A stretch of DNA of 58,939 nucleotides, from assembly GCA_002900995.3 (NCBI GenBank), contig PJEW03000023.1:1-58939 (forward strand), read 5' to 3'. This document shows positions 1 to 10,697 of this stretch, in pieces; the stretch's first letter is position 1, and every line of letters starts with the position of its first letter. The notes under the pieces were generated by a model. That model had not been told where the DNA came from, made no database searches, and was given only the letters and a program-made list of their open reading frames with translations. The position numbers and the translations under genes were made by a program. This DNA comes from Ganoderma boninense (taxonomy: Eukaryota; Basidiomycota; Agaricomycetes; Polyporales; Polyporaceae).

Positions 1-632
1 TGTTTGCTTTGGGACATCCCCCATGTTTGGAGAGCGCGTGGAGCATGACAGCGCGGTTCCTCCGCTTGTTGATCTTGCTCACGTCCACTGTATTGCGATT
101 GTACAGCTCTTCGCGAGGCGGTACGTCCGGAGGCCTAGGTGCCTTTGACGAGCGGTGGCCAATGGACTTGAGTTGTCCTGTACGGAAGAGCTGCACAGCG
201 TGCCTGGTACGTTGGACCTGTATCAGCGTAAGCCGGTAGTAGCTTTTTTTTACTAGACGGGCCATACCACGACGAGTGGTTTCGTCTGTAGTAAACACGT
301 TGTTCTCCGATATGCATGTCTATATGCGGTGGTTAACAAACGAGAGGGATACTCCCTTTTAACGTTTGCGTACAGACACTAACTGGGCGGGATGTTCACA
401 TGCCTCATTATCATATCCGTCCAATAGTCGCGCTCATCACGGACAGAGCAAACATTTGATAAGGACAACGCAGACTCACCTTCAACATGGGATCCGAGGT
501 ATTGAGGATGACAACAGCCCATTGAACCAAGGTCATGGGCGGGTTCTCCACCGGAACAGGTCTGGCTCTCGGAGTGGGAGGATGGAGAGTGGGAGAGTCG
601 ACGGAGGTGGTGCGGGTCGCGAACTCTGCCAT
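1..632 (-). CDS. DUF455-like (ferritin-fold) protein, 5' part only
   Basis: Two exons read on the minus strand. Exon 1 is 632-480 (51 codons, starts MAEFATRTTS, contains LVQWAVVILNTSDP). A GTGAGT donor follows at 479 and a GATACAG acceptor ends at 218. Exon 2 runs from 217 to the window edge and contains VQRTRHAVQLFRTGQLKSIG, then PPDVPPREELYNRN and KRRNRAVMLHAL. This order (W-A-ILNT-DP-K, H-A-V-LFR-G-LKSIG, P-DVPPR, K-RN-A-LHAL) is what I recall of fungal DUF455 proteins, a ferritin-like family of unclear function. The intron (262 nt) is long for this genome. After MLHAL the reading departs from the expected continuation (normally A-N-I-E); a one-base shift would partly restore it, so the gene may be damaged or another intron may begin near the edge. 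Family from memory; the 3' part is outside the window. Confidence 0.55.
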
Positions 633-2019
633 CGGGGTACCTAGGTCATAGCTTCGGGATTAGGGTCGAGATTGCGCACTTCGATACTGGCCTGAACTCA
701 ACCAGGACGCCATACACTTCCTCCTTCCGGTGTCTCCAACCCTGATTGTGCGATCCTAGTGTTCTTTAGTGGGTTAGTAGTTTCTGTGGCCCGTCGGTAG
801 TTACTGGTGACGAAGTAGATGCATACGAGTTCTCCTTGACCGGTGTCACCAGATAATGTTTTCTGCGCCAGTCCTCAGTCCGGATATCTGTCGCGTACGT
901 GCAGGCCTTCATGCCTGTTTCGCTGTGGCCCGTCTTCAGGTCAAAGTCGTAACCTGAGTTACGGAAGGTTAGTGCGATACGCGAGCCGAAGTTGGGAAGC
1001 CATTATATCTGTCCCGCAAACTCTGCATGGAGCGGGATGCTTCGTCTTCGCGCTTCTGGAAGTTGCCACGAGAGCGAACAAAATCATCGGATGTAGTCGC
1101 CACACTCTTCGAACGTAGTGAAGGAAGAATCGTCGAATGTTTGCGAGTTCAAGGAAATTCTACAAAGAGAGAGTCGTGAGCTCACCGTAACGTCTGAATT
1201 TACCCAACGTGCCCAACCACCGTGACTCCAGCGCGCGTGGATGTTTGGGTCCTGGACTGTAGCCATGTGTTTAATGTACAAAAAGTTGAGAATGCTTTCT
1301 GACCCGCGCGGGTAAACAAGTCTCCTGCCGTGTTTCGATTGAGCTAGAAAAATCAAATTGTCGAATATGTAGACGACATTAATGTGCATACCTCTTCTCG
1401 ACACCACCGTAGTATGCGAAATCTGAGTGAAGTCGTTGTTACAGCAGTTGCGGAAAAGTAGCATGAAGGAGAAGAGAGAGTCGCACGCAGCGTCGGCGAA
1501 CGTTTGTCCCGTTGAAACGGCCGCCGCATGCGGTCTGTGGTTCCCCTCATTTTGCAACCACATCACGTAACACATTCGGAGCGAAGCTCTTCCTCTGCTC
1601 TCGCTTCCTTAGAACTTATTTCAACGAACGGCGGACGGGGAGGTTACAATGATATGCCTTGGCTTTGAGGTGCGTGTCACCCTTGTCGTTTCGTGACACT
1701 GATAATATCGTCCTTCGCACTCCCAGTCATAATTTCCCTCTGGCCAGCTCGACATAGTTACTATGCCCACTGCTGGGCTCTGAGACTGCCTGTCTCTCTC
1801 CCGCCATCGAAAATGTATGTCCTCGTCTGATCATACATCATTCTACGAAATTTATTGGATGGCGATATCCGGATTGAATGGTTTGTAGACGCTGCTTTTG
1901 GAAGGTAAAAGCTAGTCAGTACATCACGTTTGAACGCCGTTCCCCCGTGACATACTTCTGAAGAAGTTTGGTTTCTAGAAACATGTAGGGGGCAGGCTAC
2001 GAGGCTACGTCCGCGACTA
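633..2019. other. gene-poor stretch with one unrecognised minus ORF
   Basis: No confident gene. The longest frame is on the minus strand at 1084-1575 (163 codons). It has no recognisable domain and contains possible splice signals (a GTGAGC donor near 1186), so it may be parts of a degraded or multi-exon gene. Nothing else stands out. Confidence 0.3.
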
Positions 2020-2327
2020 TTACCCCTGGGATGCTTCAGAGACTACAGGCCCGAAACGAGGACGGTCGAAGTCAATGGCTCCTGAAGAAATTGAAGGCGA
2101 GCATGCACACTTACCATCCTCGAACCTTCGGCTGCCGCTGATGCTGAGCCACTTTGCATCGATGACCTCGTGGTCTATGTCTTCTGCAGATGCTGCGAGT
2201 GAGCAGATTACCCTCTGGTCTGGGGACGAGGAATACCAGTACCTGCGGGAAGTGTCGCAGCGTCGACAACCAGCGCCGCGAATACGGTGAGGAGAACCGC
2301 GAGGAGGAAGTATCGAGTTGAAGGCAT
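2020..2327 (-). CDS. small secreted peptide A (three exons, ~74 aa)
   Basis: Start at 2327 gives MPSTRYFLLAVLLTVFAALV, a typical signal peptide, with likely cleavage near VDAATLPA. Exon 1 is 85 nt (2327-2243). A 50-nt intron (2242-2193, GTACTG...CGCAG) leads to exon 2 (2192-2115, ASAEDIDHEVIDAKWLSISG). A possible 33-nt intron (2114-2082, GTAAGT...TTCAG) leads to exon 3 ending at the TAA at 2020 (GAIDFDRPRFGPVVSEASQG). The 33-nt intron is short and in frame, so it may be retained, adding 11 residues. The mature part has no cysteine when spliced. Design and spacing match the two peptide genes at 3.5 and 5.0 kb, but the mature sequences differ. No homologue recognised; effector-like or propeptide function is only inference. 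Confidence 0.5.
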
Positions 2328-3480
2328 TGTATGGTATGGCCAGCGGTTGCTCTATCGGTTCTTGTGGATATTGACGGCTTTTATATGTTACCCGGGCGTG
2401 CGGCATTGTACGCATTCTTCTCGGGCCTCTATCGCAAAGGAGGCCCGCACGATGCCACACTAACTCCTATGGACATCTACGCGGTTTCCGAATGATAGAC
2501 GAGTGGGCGACGCTAAGTAATCTCGCCCGTGGTTCGCGGTGCCTCCTATTCTGGTAGTATACACATATCCTCATCACTACGATTCTTCCCCTAAATAGGC
2601 ACCACCTTCCGCGAAGACGGTCGCCGCCACGTTGGCGAGTCGCTGAAGGCGTTACTTTCGACACCTGCGTAACCGTGACGGTCTGATGTCGAATTCGAGG
2701 GCGTCAGCTTTCACCCAACACGCTCAGGCTCTTCCGTTCCTCCAGCTCCCCGGCCTTGCTTATGCTCGTTCAATGTTCAGTGGATATCTGCCAGATACAG
2801 CTGTCATTTTGAGCACTGCCGTTCCCGCAGGTGCGTTGAGCGCGATATCAGACGACTAACCAATGGTTTTGTGCCGTAGAGGTAGACAGCGATCAGATAG
2901 GACGTGTCAAGACGAATACTGTTACTCGCCAGCATTGAGACTCTGGGGGCGTTGTTCATGGTTCCAACTCCGGTGCAGCTGTCATATATAGGAATGCCAG
3001 TGGGCGGCGGCCTGTCGGAGAGTGCAAGTGCCGCGCATCATGGCTATGCTCGATTCTCAATGTCATGCCGAGAGCTGTCCACTCACCCAAACTATTCAGC
3101 GACGACCTCTTGGTTCTGGATCTGGAGTACCGAATGAGAAAGATGAACACCATTCCTGGGCCTGCACGACGGGGCCGTTTTCACAACGCAAGATTGGACG
3201 CAGAAAGACCCTGGACCCATCTGCCAATTCTATGTCTTGCCAATGCCATGTCTTTGACGTGTAGCGTTACGACAACTTTAACGAGGTATGAATACTATAA
3301 CATCCACGTTCTCTACTAGCTCACTGTAGGCGCATGGGAAATATCTATAGAACAGTGAAAGTGCATGATGAGGGACAAAGGAAGGTATAATGTGATGTGA
3401 GAGCTCCCACCAGCAGCGTTAAACGTTCGTCGTTGACTCTAGAATGCTTGTACCACGCTCAGGTGCCTAATGGCGGCGCC
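2328..3480. other. intergenic, no supported gene
   Basis: Only short unsupported frames (for example plus 2904-3137 and minus 2956-3153). No recognisable domain, RNA gene or repeat seen. Confidence 0.3.
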
Positions 3481-3715
3481 TCAGGACTTCAAGTTGCGAC
3501 GAGAAAGCCACCCAATGTCGGTCATTGGGAGCATCGTTGCGCTGGGAGTGATGGAACTACTAGTGACTGCAGGATAAATGTTCAGTATCAAGGTTGTAAA
3601 ACCGTGACGGGTTTGTGCACGACAACTGACCATCGCGAGCCTCTACCGGTGCGCCCATAGTAAGAGAGACACCGTGTAGCATGAGGGCAGCAAGGTAGAG
3701 ACTGAGGATCCTCAT
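3481..3715 (-). CDS. small secreted peptide B (two exons, 56 aa)
   Basis: Start at 3715 gives MRILSLYLAALMLHGVSLTM followed by GAPVEARD: a signal peptide with a small-residue cleavage region. Exon 1 is 85 nt (3715-3631, phase 1). The intron is 3630-3567 (64 nt, GTCAGT...CCTGCAG) and exon 2 (3566-3481) encodes VTSSSITPSATMLPMTDIGW and a short basic tail ending at the TGA at 3481. An in-frame upstream methionine at 3772 would place residues before the signal peptide and is less likely. Peptide C shares the pattern of G-PVE-R directly after the signal and TSS soon after, and the same intron phase, so B and C look like diverged paralogues. No family recognised. Confidence 0.6.
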
Positions 3716-4995
3716 CCTGGATACTATGTCTGTGAGCTGAAGTCGTAGGAAGAGGTGTGGATGGGTCTTCATGGAGCCTCCTTCGCTGCCTTAAAACAGC
3801 ACAGGTCCTCCGCGGCAATCCAGTGGCGCAGCTAGGCCTTATTTATTTTACAGTGTCATGTTCGTATATTCCACTCAGCGGCGCCGTTGTGCCGCAAGTC
3901 GAAAGGTGGTCATTTTCAGTAATAATAATACTGGCGTCGTGTCGGACTCGGGGGCCCCGAAGAGGCCGCAGACAGTGGATCAGACCGCAGACAGAACCCT
4001 GGGTGGGAGCGGGTAAGAAGAAGCACGCCTGAACAAGAAATTGACTTACTGGATAGACAAGCGTACAGAGACTTTGAAAGCATCGCGCTAATTCGGAGAT
4101 AATTTTTCTTCCACTGGACTTCTGCGAGAACTGAACAGCCTGCGCGACAGTCGAACTGGAACGCCGTCCTATGGGACTCAGCCCTGTTAGGCGTTGTTGC
4201 GTATTTTTGCGGCGAAAGCGCAGTCAAATCGGGATGACACGACCGACCGTGTCATAGATGTGATGAACATACTAACATTCCGAGTCAGAACTTGGAAGAG
4301 GCTCTGAAGAAGCTTAAGCTCAGCCATCGAGGCAGGAGCGCCACCAACGTGAGCGGATCGCCGGAGGCCAAGATGGAGTCATTCGGGCGCAGCCTTCGTT
4401 GACAGCCGGATCTGAATCGTTTGTATCCAACTGTTAAGGCTGGTCATGGTACGATCTGTTGCTGTCCTACCGATTGGTTGTCTGAAATAGGTACTACTAC
4501 GTAGCTGATCATAGCTGTGCTGGGCGATGTCATCCCGCGGAATTCCCAGAGCAGTCCGCAGAGATGTGCGCGCGACCAATCATTCAAGATGTTCCTTCCC
4601 GCTGCACTTTTCGGGACAAATCTGGATGTGCGATGATACCTCTGGTCGCCGTAGCATGCGGTACGGACGCGATTGAGATATCAAGGTGGGTTCTGCGGCG
4701 TCTTGAGTAGACAAGATCCATATGGTGCCATCGCCGTGCGTCGTCCGTAACAAGTAATAACCAGCGGAATGAATTATGAGCCCGCTATGCCATCGAGTGG
4801 GTGGACACTAAGTACTATAACGTTATCTCTCCAATTTTCAGGGATCGTCCGACCTGCACAACCATCGCGGTCATTGTCAGACACGAATAGAGAACGCAGG
4901 CGGTGCGAGAGGTCCAAGTGCGACCTACCAGGAGAGATATGCTCCCATGCCAGCGCCTTTGACTTCGGAGTTCTTTCCAAGGCTGAGCTGCAGCT
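3716..4995. other. intergenic, no supported gene
   Basis: Minus-strand frames at 4774-4980 and 4815-5033 overlap the 3' side of peptide C and could be alternative 3' exons of it. Frames at 3916-4227 and 4379-4579 have no recognisable features. Confidence 0.3.
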
Positions 4996-5195
4996 TCACA
5001 CGAATAGCCAGTCAGGCTCGCCCACAGAGACATCCGAACTTGTCGTATCTATAACACAATTATTGTAAGTATTGCACTGCTAGTCGTAGGGTGAATGAGC
5101 TACGACAACTCACTGGAACGGCCCTCGACTGGCCCACCCAGGGCGATGGATGCAGCTTGCAGCATGAGGACGAGGGAAAGTAGTCGGGCACGCAT
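4996..5195 (-). CDS. small secreted peptide C (two exons, ~44 aa)
   Basis: Start at 5195 gives MRARLLSLVLMLQAASIALG followed by GPVEGRS. Exon 1 is 5195-5114 (82 nt, phase 1, as in peptides A and B). The donor is GTGAGT at 5113. With the acceptor GTTATAG at 5049, exon 2 encodes NTTSSDVSVGEPDWLFV and stops at the TGA at 4996. Other acceptors are possible (for example after GACAAG near 5039) and would open a longer frame to about 4815, so the C-terminus is uncertain. The signal peptide and first exon are the firm part. Similarity to peptide B (G-PVE-R, TSS) points to common origin; function unknown. Confidence 0.5.
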
Positions 5196-5879
5196 CCTCA
5201 GTATGCGGGGGAAGAGGCTGGATCAGATAGACATGAGGCTCGTTGGGCCACATTTTAAGACTCGAGCCTGCCACCTACTTACATCATACGGAAGTCGAGT
5301 CGAACAACGAAGGCGCGGTTTGAAACTTGTCTTCATGTCCCGTTTCTTAGAGTCACGATCTTGATTCTAGCGTTGGCAACGTTCTGATCAATCACCGGCC
5401 GTGGAAACAGCGCGGTGGGCCAGAGAGAGCACCTGTGAGCCGGCATGATGAGAGATCGTGACCGGCGAGGAGAAAATAGGACTGTGAGACTGTATGACAT
5501 ACAGCGGCCTCACTGTCATTCGGCGTGGCCATTCAAGCTATGCTCGCGTCTGGTGGCCACCTGGGAACCACGCGGTTTCCATACTCAAGTTGTTGCGGTG
5601 CATTTGATCCATCGGTGGATAAGATTCGAAGCTGTGTAGTGACACATCCAACGGGAACAAATCTGGTGAAGAATAGCCTAGTATACGTGCAGATGGTTTA
5701 GCAGCATCAAGCCAAGGATGCTGAGGATGCGATGGTGGTCTTTTGGAAGAGAAGAGTCCGCAGCGCCGAGGAGAGTTCCGAGGCATGGGTAGGCGCGTTC
5801 TCGAATCGACTCATCAGAACAATCTGAAGTCTAAGACCAATTGAATATGGATCGTACATCCTCTCCGTCCACCCTGGCT
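5196..5879. other. intergenic, no supported gene
   Basis: Short frames only (minus 5538-5786, minus 5707-5916). The latter overlaps the 3' end of the dehydrogenase gene. No recognisable product. Confidence 0.3.
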
Positions 5880-6958
5880 CTAGTTTCCCTCCGACCACCC
5901 GACGTTGTCCGACCACGCCGCGTACTCATTTGTCTCCTTCGTCAGGTGCCCGATGTACTGTTGCACGTACCCATTCACATCCTTGCCCAGCAGCAGCCGG
6001 TGCGGCGGGTTCGGCAACTTGCTCAGCTCGTATACCTTCTGGACGCCCTTCTTCGGGTCCCCAAACCCGAGCTTCTTCTGCACCTCCGCTATGTTGCCCG
6101 CACCGTCGAACATCTTTCGGAACCCGGCCGCAGCGGTCTCCCCGTACGCAGGGTGGGGCGAGATTTGCTGCACTGAACTCCCGAACTCTGTGGTGAAGCC
6201 GCCGAACAGGACAGACGTGATCTAAGTGTGTATAATGGTAAGCTGTTCTGTGAATGTAATACAGCGATGGAGGAGCTGATCGTTACCTTGATATTCCATG
6301 CAGGGTTCAACTCGCTGTGCAGAGTCTCCGTGAAGCCGTCGAGCGCTGTTTCCACGCCACACATATGAGAAGACATGTTCTGGCCTGAGCAAAAAAGACG
6401 GATTCTACCCACCGTGCTTCGCCGCGGTGTAGAACCCAAACGTGGGCAGGGTCACCAGCGCGACCCCGGCGCTGTTCTGGATGAGGTGGCCCCCCTGCGG
6501 CGAGTTCTCCTCGCGGAAGAACCGCACCGCCTCCTGCGATACGTGCACTGCCCCCCAAAAGTTCACCTCGAAGGTCGCGCGCGCCGCGTCGTCCGGCACA
6601 CCCTCCGCCTCGCCCGCGACGGCGAACCCGGCGTTGTTGAACACGACGTCGATGCGCCCGAACGCCGCCTTGGCCTTGGCGAAGGCTGCAGTGATCTCGG
6701 CGGGCTGGGAAACGTCGAGGCGGAGAACGAGGAGCTGCTCGGAAGTGTACTGGGACGCGAAGTCGTTGAGGACTTCGGGCTTGCGAAGAGTCGCGATGAC
6801 GCGTTCGCCGTTGGCGAGCGCGAGATGCGCCATCTCGAGGCCGAAGCCGGAGGATGTACCAGTGACTGTAGTAAGATGCATGTGGTCAGCCAACATCTAT
6901 ATGGCCACATACAAAAACATGATGACGTACTCAGCCAAACACGAGAAGAGGACGACAT
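5880..6958 (-). CDS. short-chain dehydrogenase/reductase (SDR), four exons
   Basis: A classical NAD(P)-dependent SDR, probably cytosolic. Exons: 6958-6931, 6865-6413, 6345-6287 and 6221-5880; introns of 65, 67 and 65 nt with good GT-AG sites keep one frame. The spliced N-terminus reads MSSSSRVWLITGTSSGFG, giving the cofactor-binding TGxxxGxG of the Rossmann fold. Later come the acidic LRLDVSQP, the structural NNAG (VVFNNAGFAV), the active-site region NSAGVALV, and the catalytic YxxxK as Y-TAA-K, whose last codons cross the exon 2/3 junction (KHALDGFTETLHSEL). Length (about 294 aa) is normal for the family. It is co-directional with the P450 gene 1.3 kb upstream, compatible with but not proof of a shared pathway. 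Substrate cannot be told. No damage seen. Confidence 0.9.
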
Positions 6959-8250
6959 GATTGCAGGAGGAGTGTATGAGTATGGTGTTGTTCCGCTGTG
7001 GCAGGCCGACTGTTATATGTTGGCCCAAGGAGACTCCTTGGTCATCCAGCATGAGCATCCAACTGTATCCATGGCTTACAACAAGCTAAGCCGATGTATT
7101 CGGGAGCGACGTTGCATGGAAAAGCTCCCGAAAGAGTCCGCCGTGCTTTGTAAGAATGCTGATCGCCCTTAGGGATAGGAGCCGCTGCGGAGAGATGGCG
7201 TGGATCGCCGGCGCAGGAGACCAAGAGGAGCGTCAACGTTCGGGGTTCGGAGATCGTGGTGGATCAATTCAATGGTCGACTGTAGTCTGGCGAAACGTTT
7301 TCCACCAAGGCGTTTTGTGACCGGACCAACCTCGTCAAGGTTAAGCTGAATTTCTACTCGGATCGGCTTTGGCATTCACTATTCGTCAAGTTCCTGAGTT
7401 CGCTGTGAACTCCAGGCAGTGATCGACACGGACGGGGCAGTGTGGGATAGTAGTGAGTAGAGAGGCTTTCAGCTGCTCGTTCAAGGTCAGTATGTAGTGT
7501 GTGGAAGCTGGAACTTGACCTACGGTATTCCAATCATCTGGTATTAGTCGACGTTGAAATCACTTTGCAAGGTTGTGTAAGGAGAGGAAAGAGCGCGCCA
7601 CTGCCAGCGCCGCCGTCGGCTACTCCCTGGCACTCGATTACGAAGGCATGATTAAAATGGCAATCTAGACGCTGGCGACTTGTCAGCGCTTTGTCACCGA
7701 CAGGCTCCGAGTCGGAGCTGCACGCAACGGTGTTGTACCCATCCGGCATGGTAGCAGAGAGAAGTTACCCATCCGCGTCCCGAAATTCCTCTCACAAGAG
7801 CCTTCAAGTGTTGTCAATACTCCCTTCCGTTTAAGTCACCATATCCGGGCTGCCGCGGCCACGACTCCGATCATGCGCAGGAGGTTGCTGTCCTCAACAG
7901 CATAATCGAAGTCATGGAAGCCGTCCACGCACTCACCGTCGGAGTCCAAGTTGCGGCACGGGTCGTGAGGCGAAGTCCAGAGACATTGAGGCCGCAGGGG
8001 AGAAGGCGGCGATGAGAATCCGTGGGTATTTTCCATTGAGCATACGTGAACGCTCCGAGTCGTACATTCGTGTTGATCCGACGCCGTACACACACGGTCT
8101 TGGTTGCTCTGCCTTTTGTGCCAACAGCAACAAGGCTGGTGCATTGGCATTAGATAACACGCTGCATACGTTAGTGTCTAAGATGGACTACCCCGCTTTC
8201 TGTTGAGCCGGACGTTTCTACTGCTCTGCGAGAGCGATACGGAATGAGCC
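6959..8250. other. intergenic between SDR and P450 genes
   Basis: Small minus-strand frames at 7169-7375, 7534-7749 (71 codons, five Cys) and 7836-8150 (Cys-rich, 104 codons). None has a recognisable domain or a clear signal peptide, and none is supported by convincing splice structure. Confidence 0.3.
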
Positions 8251-10697
8251 CTACAGGGCCTTGACCTTCAGCAACATCTCAGATTTGCTGCTTTCCTCGC
8301 CCATCGTCGGGTACATCACGCCGGCTGAGTTCCACGTAATCTCTTTGTCGGACAGTTCGAACGCGAAGGTCGGCAACAGAGTGGCAAGGACGATCTCTGC
8401 AACAAGGGGAAGGCCGTGTAAGGATCGCAGCGCCCTCGTCTAGGAATGGTTGGAAAACGGGACGACGTACTCATCTCGAGCTGCGAGAACTTGAATCCGC
8501 TAGAAAACAGCGTGACATCAGTTCTCATCTCACACGACCGAGACGTCGTGACATGGAAAGGGCAACTTACATGCACGACCTTGCTCCGCCAGAGAATGTC
8601 ATCCTGCAGGAACGATCTCGGTCAGCCCGCCCTGTCCGACTCCAGACGAAGAAACCCTGAGCTGGGTGTATGCACTCACAGATTCGAGTAGACCCCGGGC
8701 ATGCGCGCATCATCAAGGGCCTGGGGCAGCGGCGCGAGCCAGCGCTCCGGCTTCCACTCGTGCGCGTCATCGCCCCAGAGCTCTGGAGCGCTGTTACTGC
8801 CCTGGTAGTGCAAGAGCACGCCCGCGCCCTTGGGCACGGTGACCTCGTGCATCGCCCTGCCGTCGTTCCCGCGCACTGGAGTCGCAAGAGGCAAAACCAT
8901 GTCCTTCGCAGCCCTGTACAGCAGACAGTATGGGCATGGAGAACAGGCTAGGGATCAGGCGAAGAGGAGAAGACATACAGGCGGCCGGCAAGGACCACAG
9001 GTGCGTGGATCCGGAGCGTCTCACGACAGACGGCGTCGAGGTACGGGAGCTTGTTGAGGTCGTCGTACGGGATCGCGGCATTGGCGTCGCTCCCTGCGCC
9101 TCCGTGTGCCTCAACGGTCTCGGCCCGCAATTTCTCTTGCACAGACGGGTTCTGCGCGAGGAGGTGCAGGATGCGCGAGAGCGCATTCGACGTCGTATCC
9201 ATGCCCGCGAGAATGAACGTCCTTTCGCCGCGAGCGGAAACGCGGGGGTTAGGACGGGGATGATGTTAAGGTAGATATCTGTGCGCGAAGCGACTCACGA
9301 CGTCTGGGCGAGGATCTCCTCATCCGTCATCTTCTCCTTGTCTTCCGCCGCCATGTTCGCCTTGACTGCCATACATCCAGACCCCATCTCATCAGCGTCA
9401 GCTGTACTCGCGAGGCGGCCAGGAAGGGCGAGAGGTACGCACGGCAGATGCTCATAATGTCCTTGCCCTCGCCAACCGCGTGCTTCAGCGCGTCGTTGCC
9501 CTTCTTGAGCGCGGCCTTCTTCTCGTCGATGATCCTCTGCGAGTGCTCCCGCATTGTGTCCGTGATCTTGAGCATGCGCCGCATGTCCTCGCTGGGGATC
9601 AGGCTGAGCAACCACAGGAGGGCTGTGTCTGAGAAGATCCATGAGAGCTGCTCGACGAGGAATCCGAATTTCACGATTGGTCCAATTGTCGGGCTTGATC
9701 ACGAACCCATGCACCGCATGCCGAAGAAAATACGCACAACGAACGTCAGTTTAGAGCAGAGCGGGGTGGGAGACAAGGGACGCACAAGAACATCTTAATC
9801 GACTCGCCGTACGGGTCGATCGAGTCCTCCTCGAAGTTGTCGAAAGAGTACCCGAGCCCAGCCTGCCCGAGCATCTCGAGCGTCGTCCGCGCCATCCAAT
9901 CGTTGACGTCCAGCACCTTTCCGTAACTGTCCCGGGGCACACGAGTGGTGAGTGCGCTCCGCATCTGGAGCATTAGCCACTGTGAGGACTTGCAGGCAGG
10001 ACGAGGAAACTTCAAGCATGATGCTAGAGCACCCACCTTGTGGGCGACATTGTAGAAGATGTGCGTCATGTTGCGGAGATGGGACACGGAGAAGACCGGG
10101 TTCAGAAGCTTGCGCTGCCGCCTGTGCTGCGCACCGACGGTGGTCAGCACGCCCGGGCCGAGAAACAGCTTCATGTCGCTGTATTTAACAGGACAGTGAG
10201 ATATCATGGCATGGTCATGGTGGTCGAGGAGATGGGCGGGACAAGGCGGGTACTTACTTGGAAGGGGTCACGGATTTGGTGTAGAACTCTTGCTCCTTGA
10301 TTGCGATCGCATGCAGGGCGAGCGGATCGTGGATCAACAGGAACCGTCTCTAGATCACCGCCGAGGACGTGAGACTGAGACAAAATACCAGCAGAACATT
10401 CAACGGCACTTACGCCGAAGAGGCCCTTCAGCAAAGAGACCGGTCCATAAGTGGCAGCGGTATGTGCCGTGAACTTCCAAGCCTTCCTGTCCAGCAGCTG
10501 TGGGAAGTGACCTGTGGTTCCATTAGCATCTCGAGCACGTTGTCTGTAAAGGAACCGCGCAACCCACCAGTCCAGAAGGAGGCCGGAGGAGGACCCGGGA
10601 TGTTGTCGAGAGGCGACCTGAACAAGTAGTTGCGGAAGATCTTGAGTCCGAGGTACACAAGTGCAGCTAGCGCCACCAAGGGGACATATGCCGTCAT
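8251..10697 (-). CDS. cytochrome P450 monooxygenase, about ten exons
   Basis: Start at 10697 gives MTAYVPLVALAALVYLGLKI, an N-terminal membrane anchor, followed by the proline-rich hinge NIPGPPPASFW, so the enzyme should sit on the ER membrane. In order: GHFPQLLDRKAWKF after the first intron; the I-helix oxygen-binding motif in GMDTTSNALSRIL (about 9200); the K-helix ExxR as CRETLRIHAP (about 9040); WKPERWL (about 8750); and the heme-ligand loop FSGGARSC (about 8595). The heme cysteine is next to an exon junction: splicing gives RSCIGFKFSQLEMK. The last exon ends LLKVKAL at the TAG at 8251. All family hallmarks are present and no stop interrupts the spliced frame I could follow. It resembles basidiomycete P450s of the CYP5037/5150 kind in style, but I cannot assign a family. 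Likely role: oxidation of a hydrophobic metabolite or xenobiotic. Confidence 0.9.

Noticed and set aside
6375..7172. Plus-strand ORF of 265 codons opposite the SDR gene
   Set aside because: A shadow of the GC-rich SDR coding frame; the minus strand has the family motifs and splice sites.
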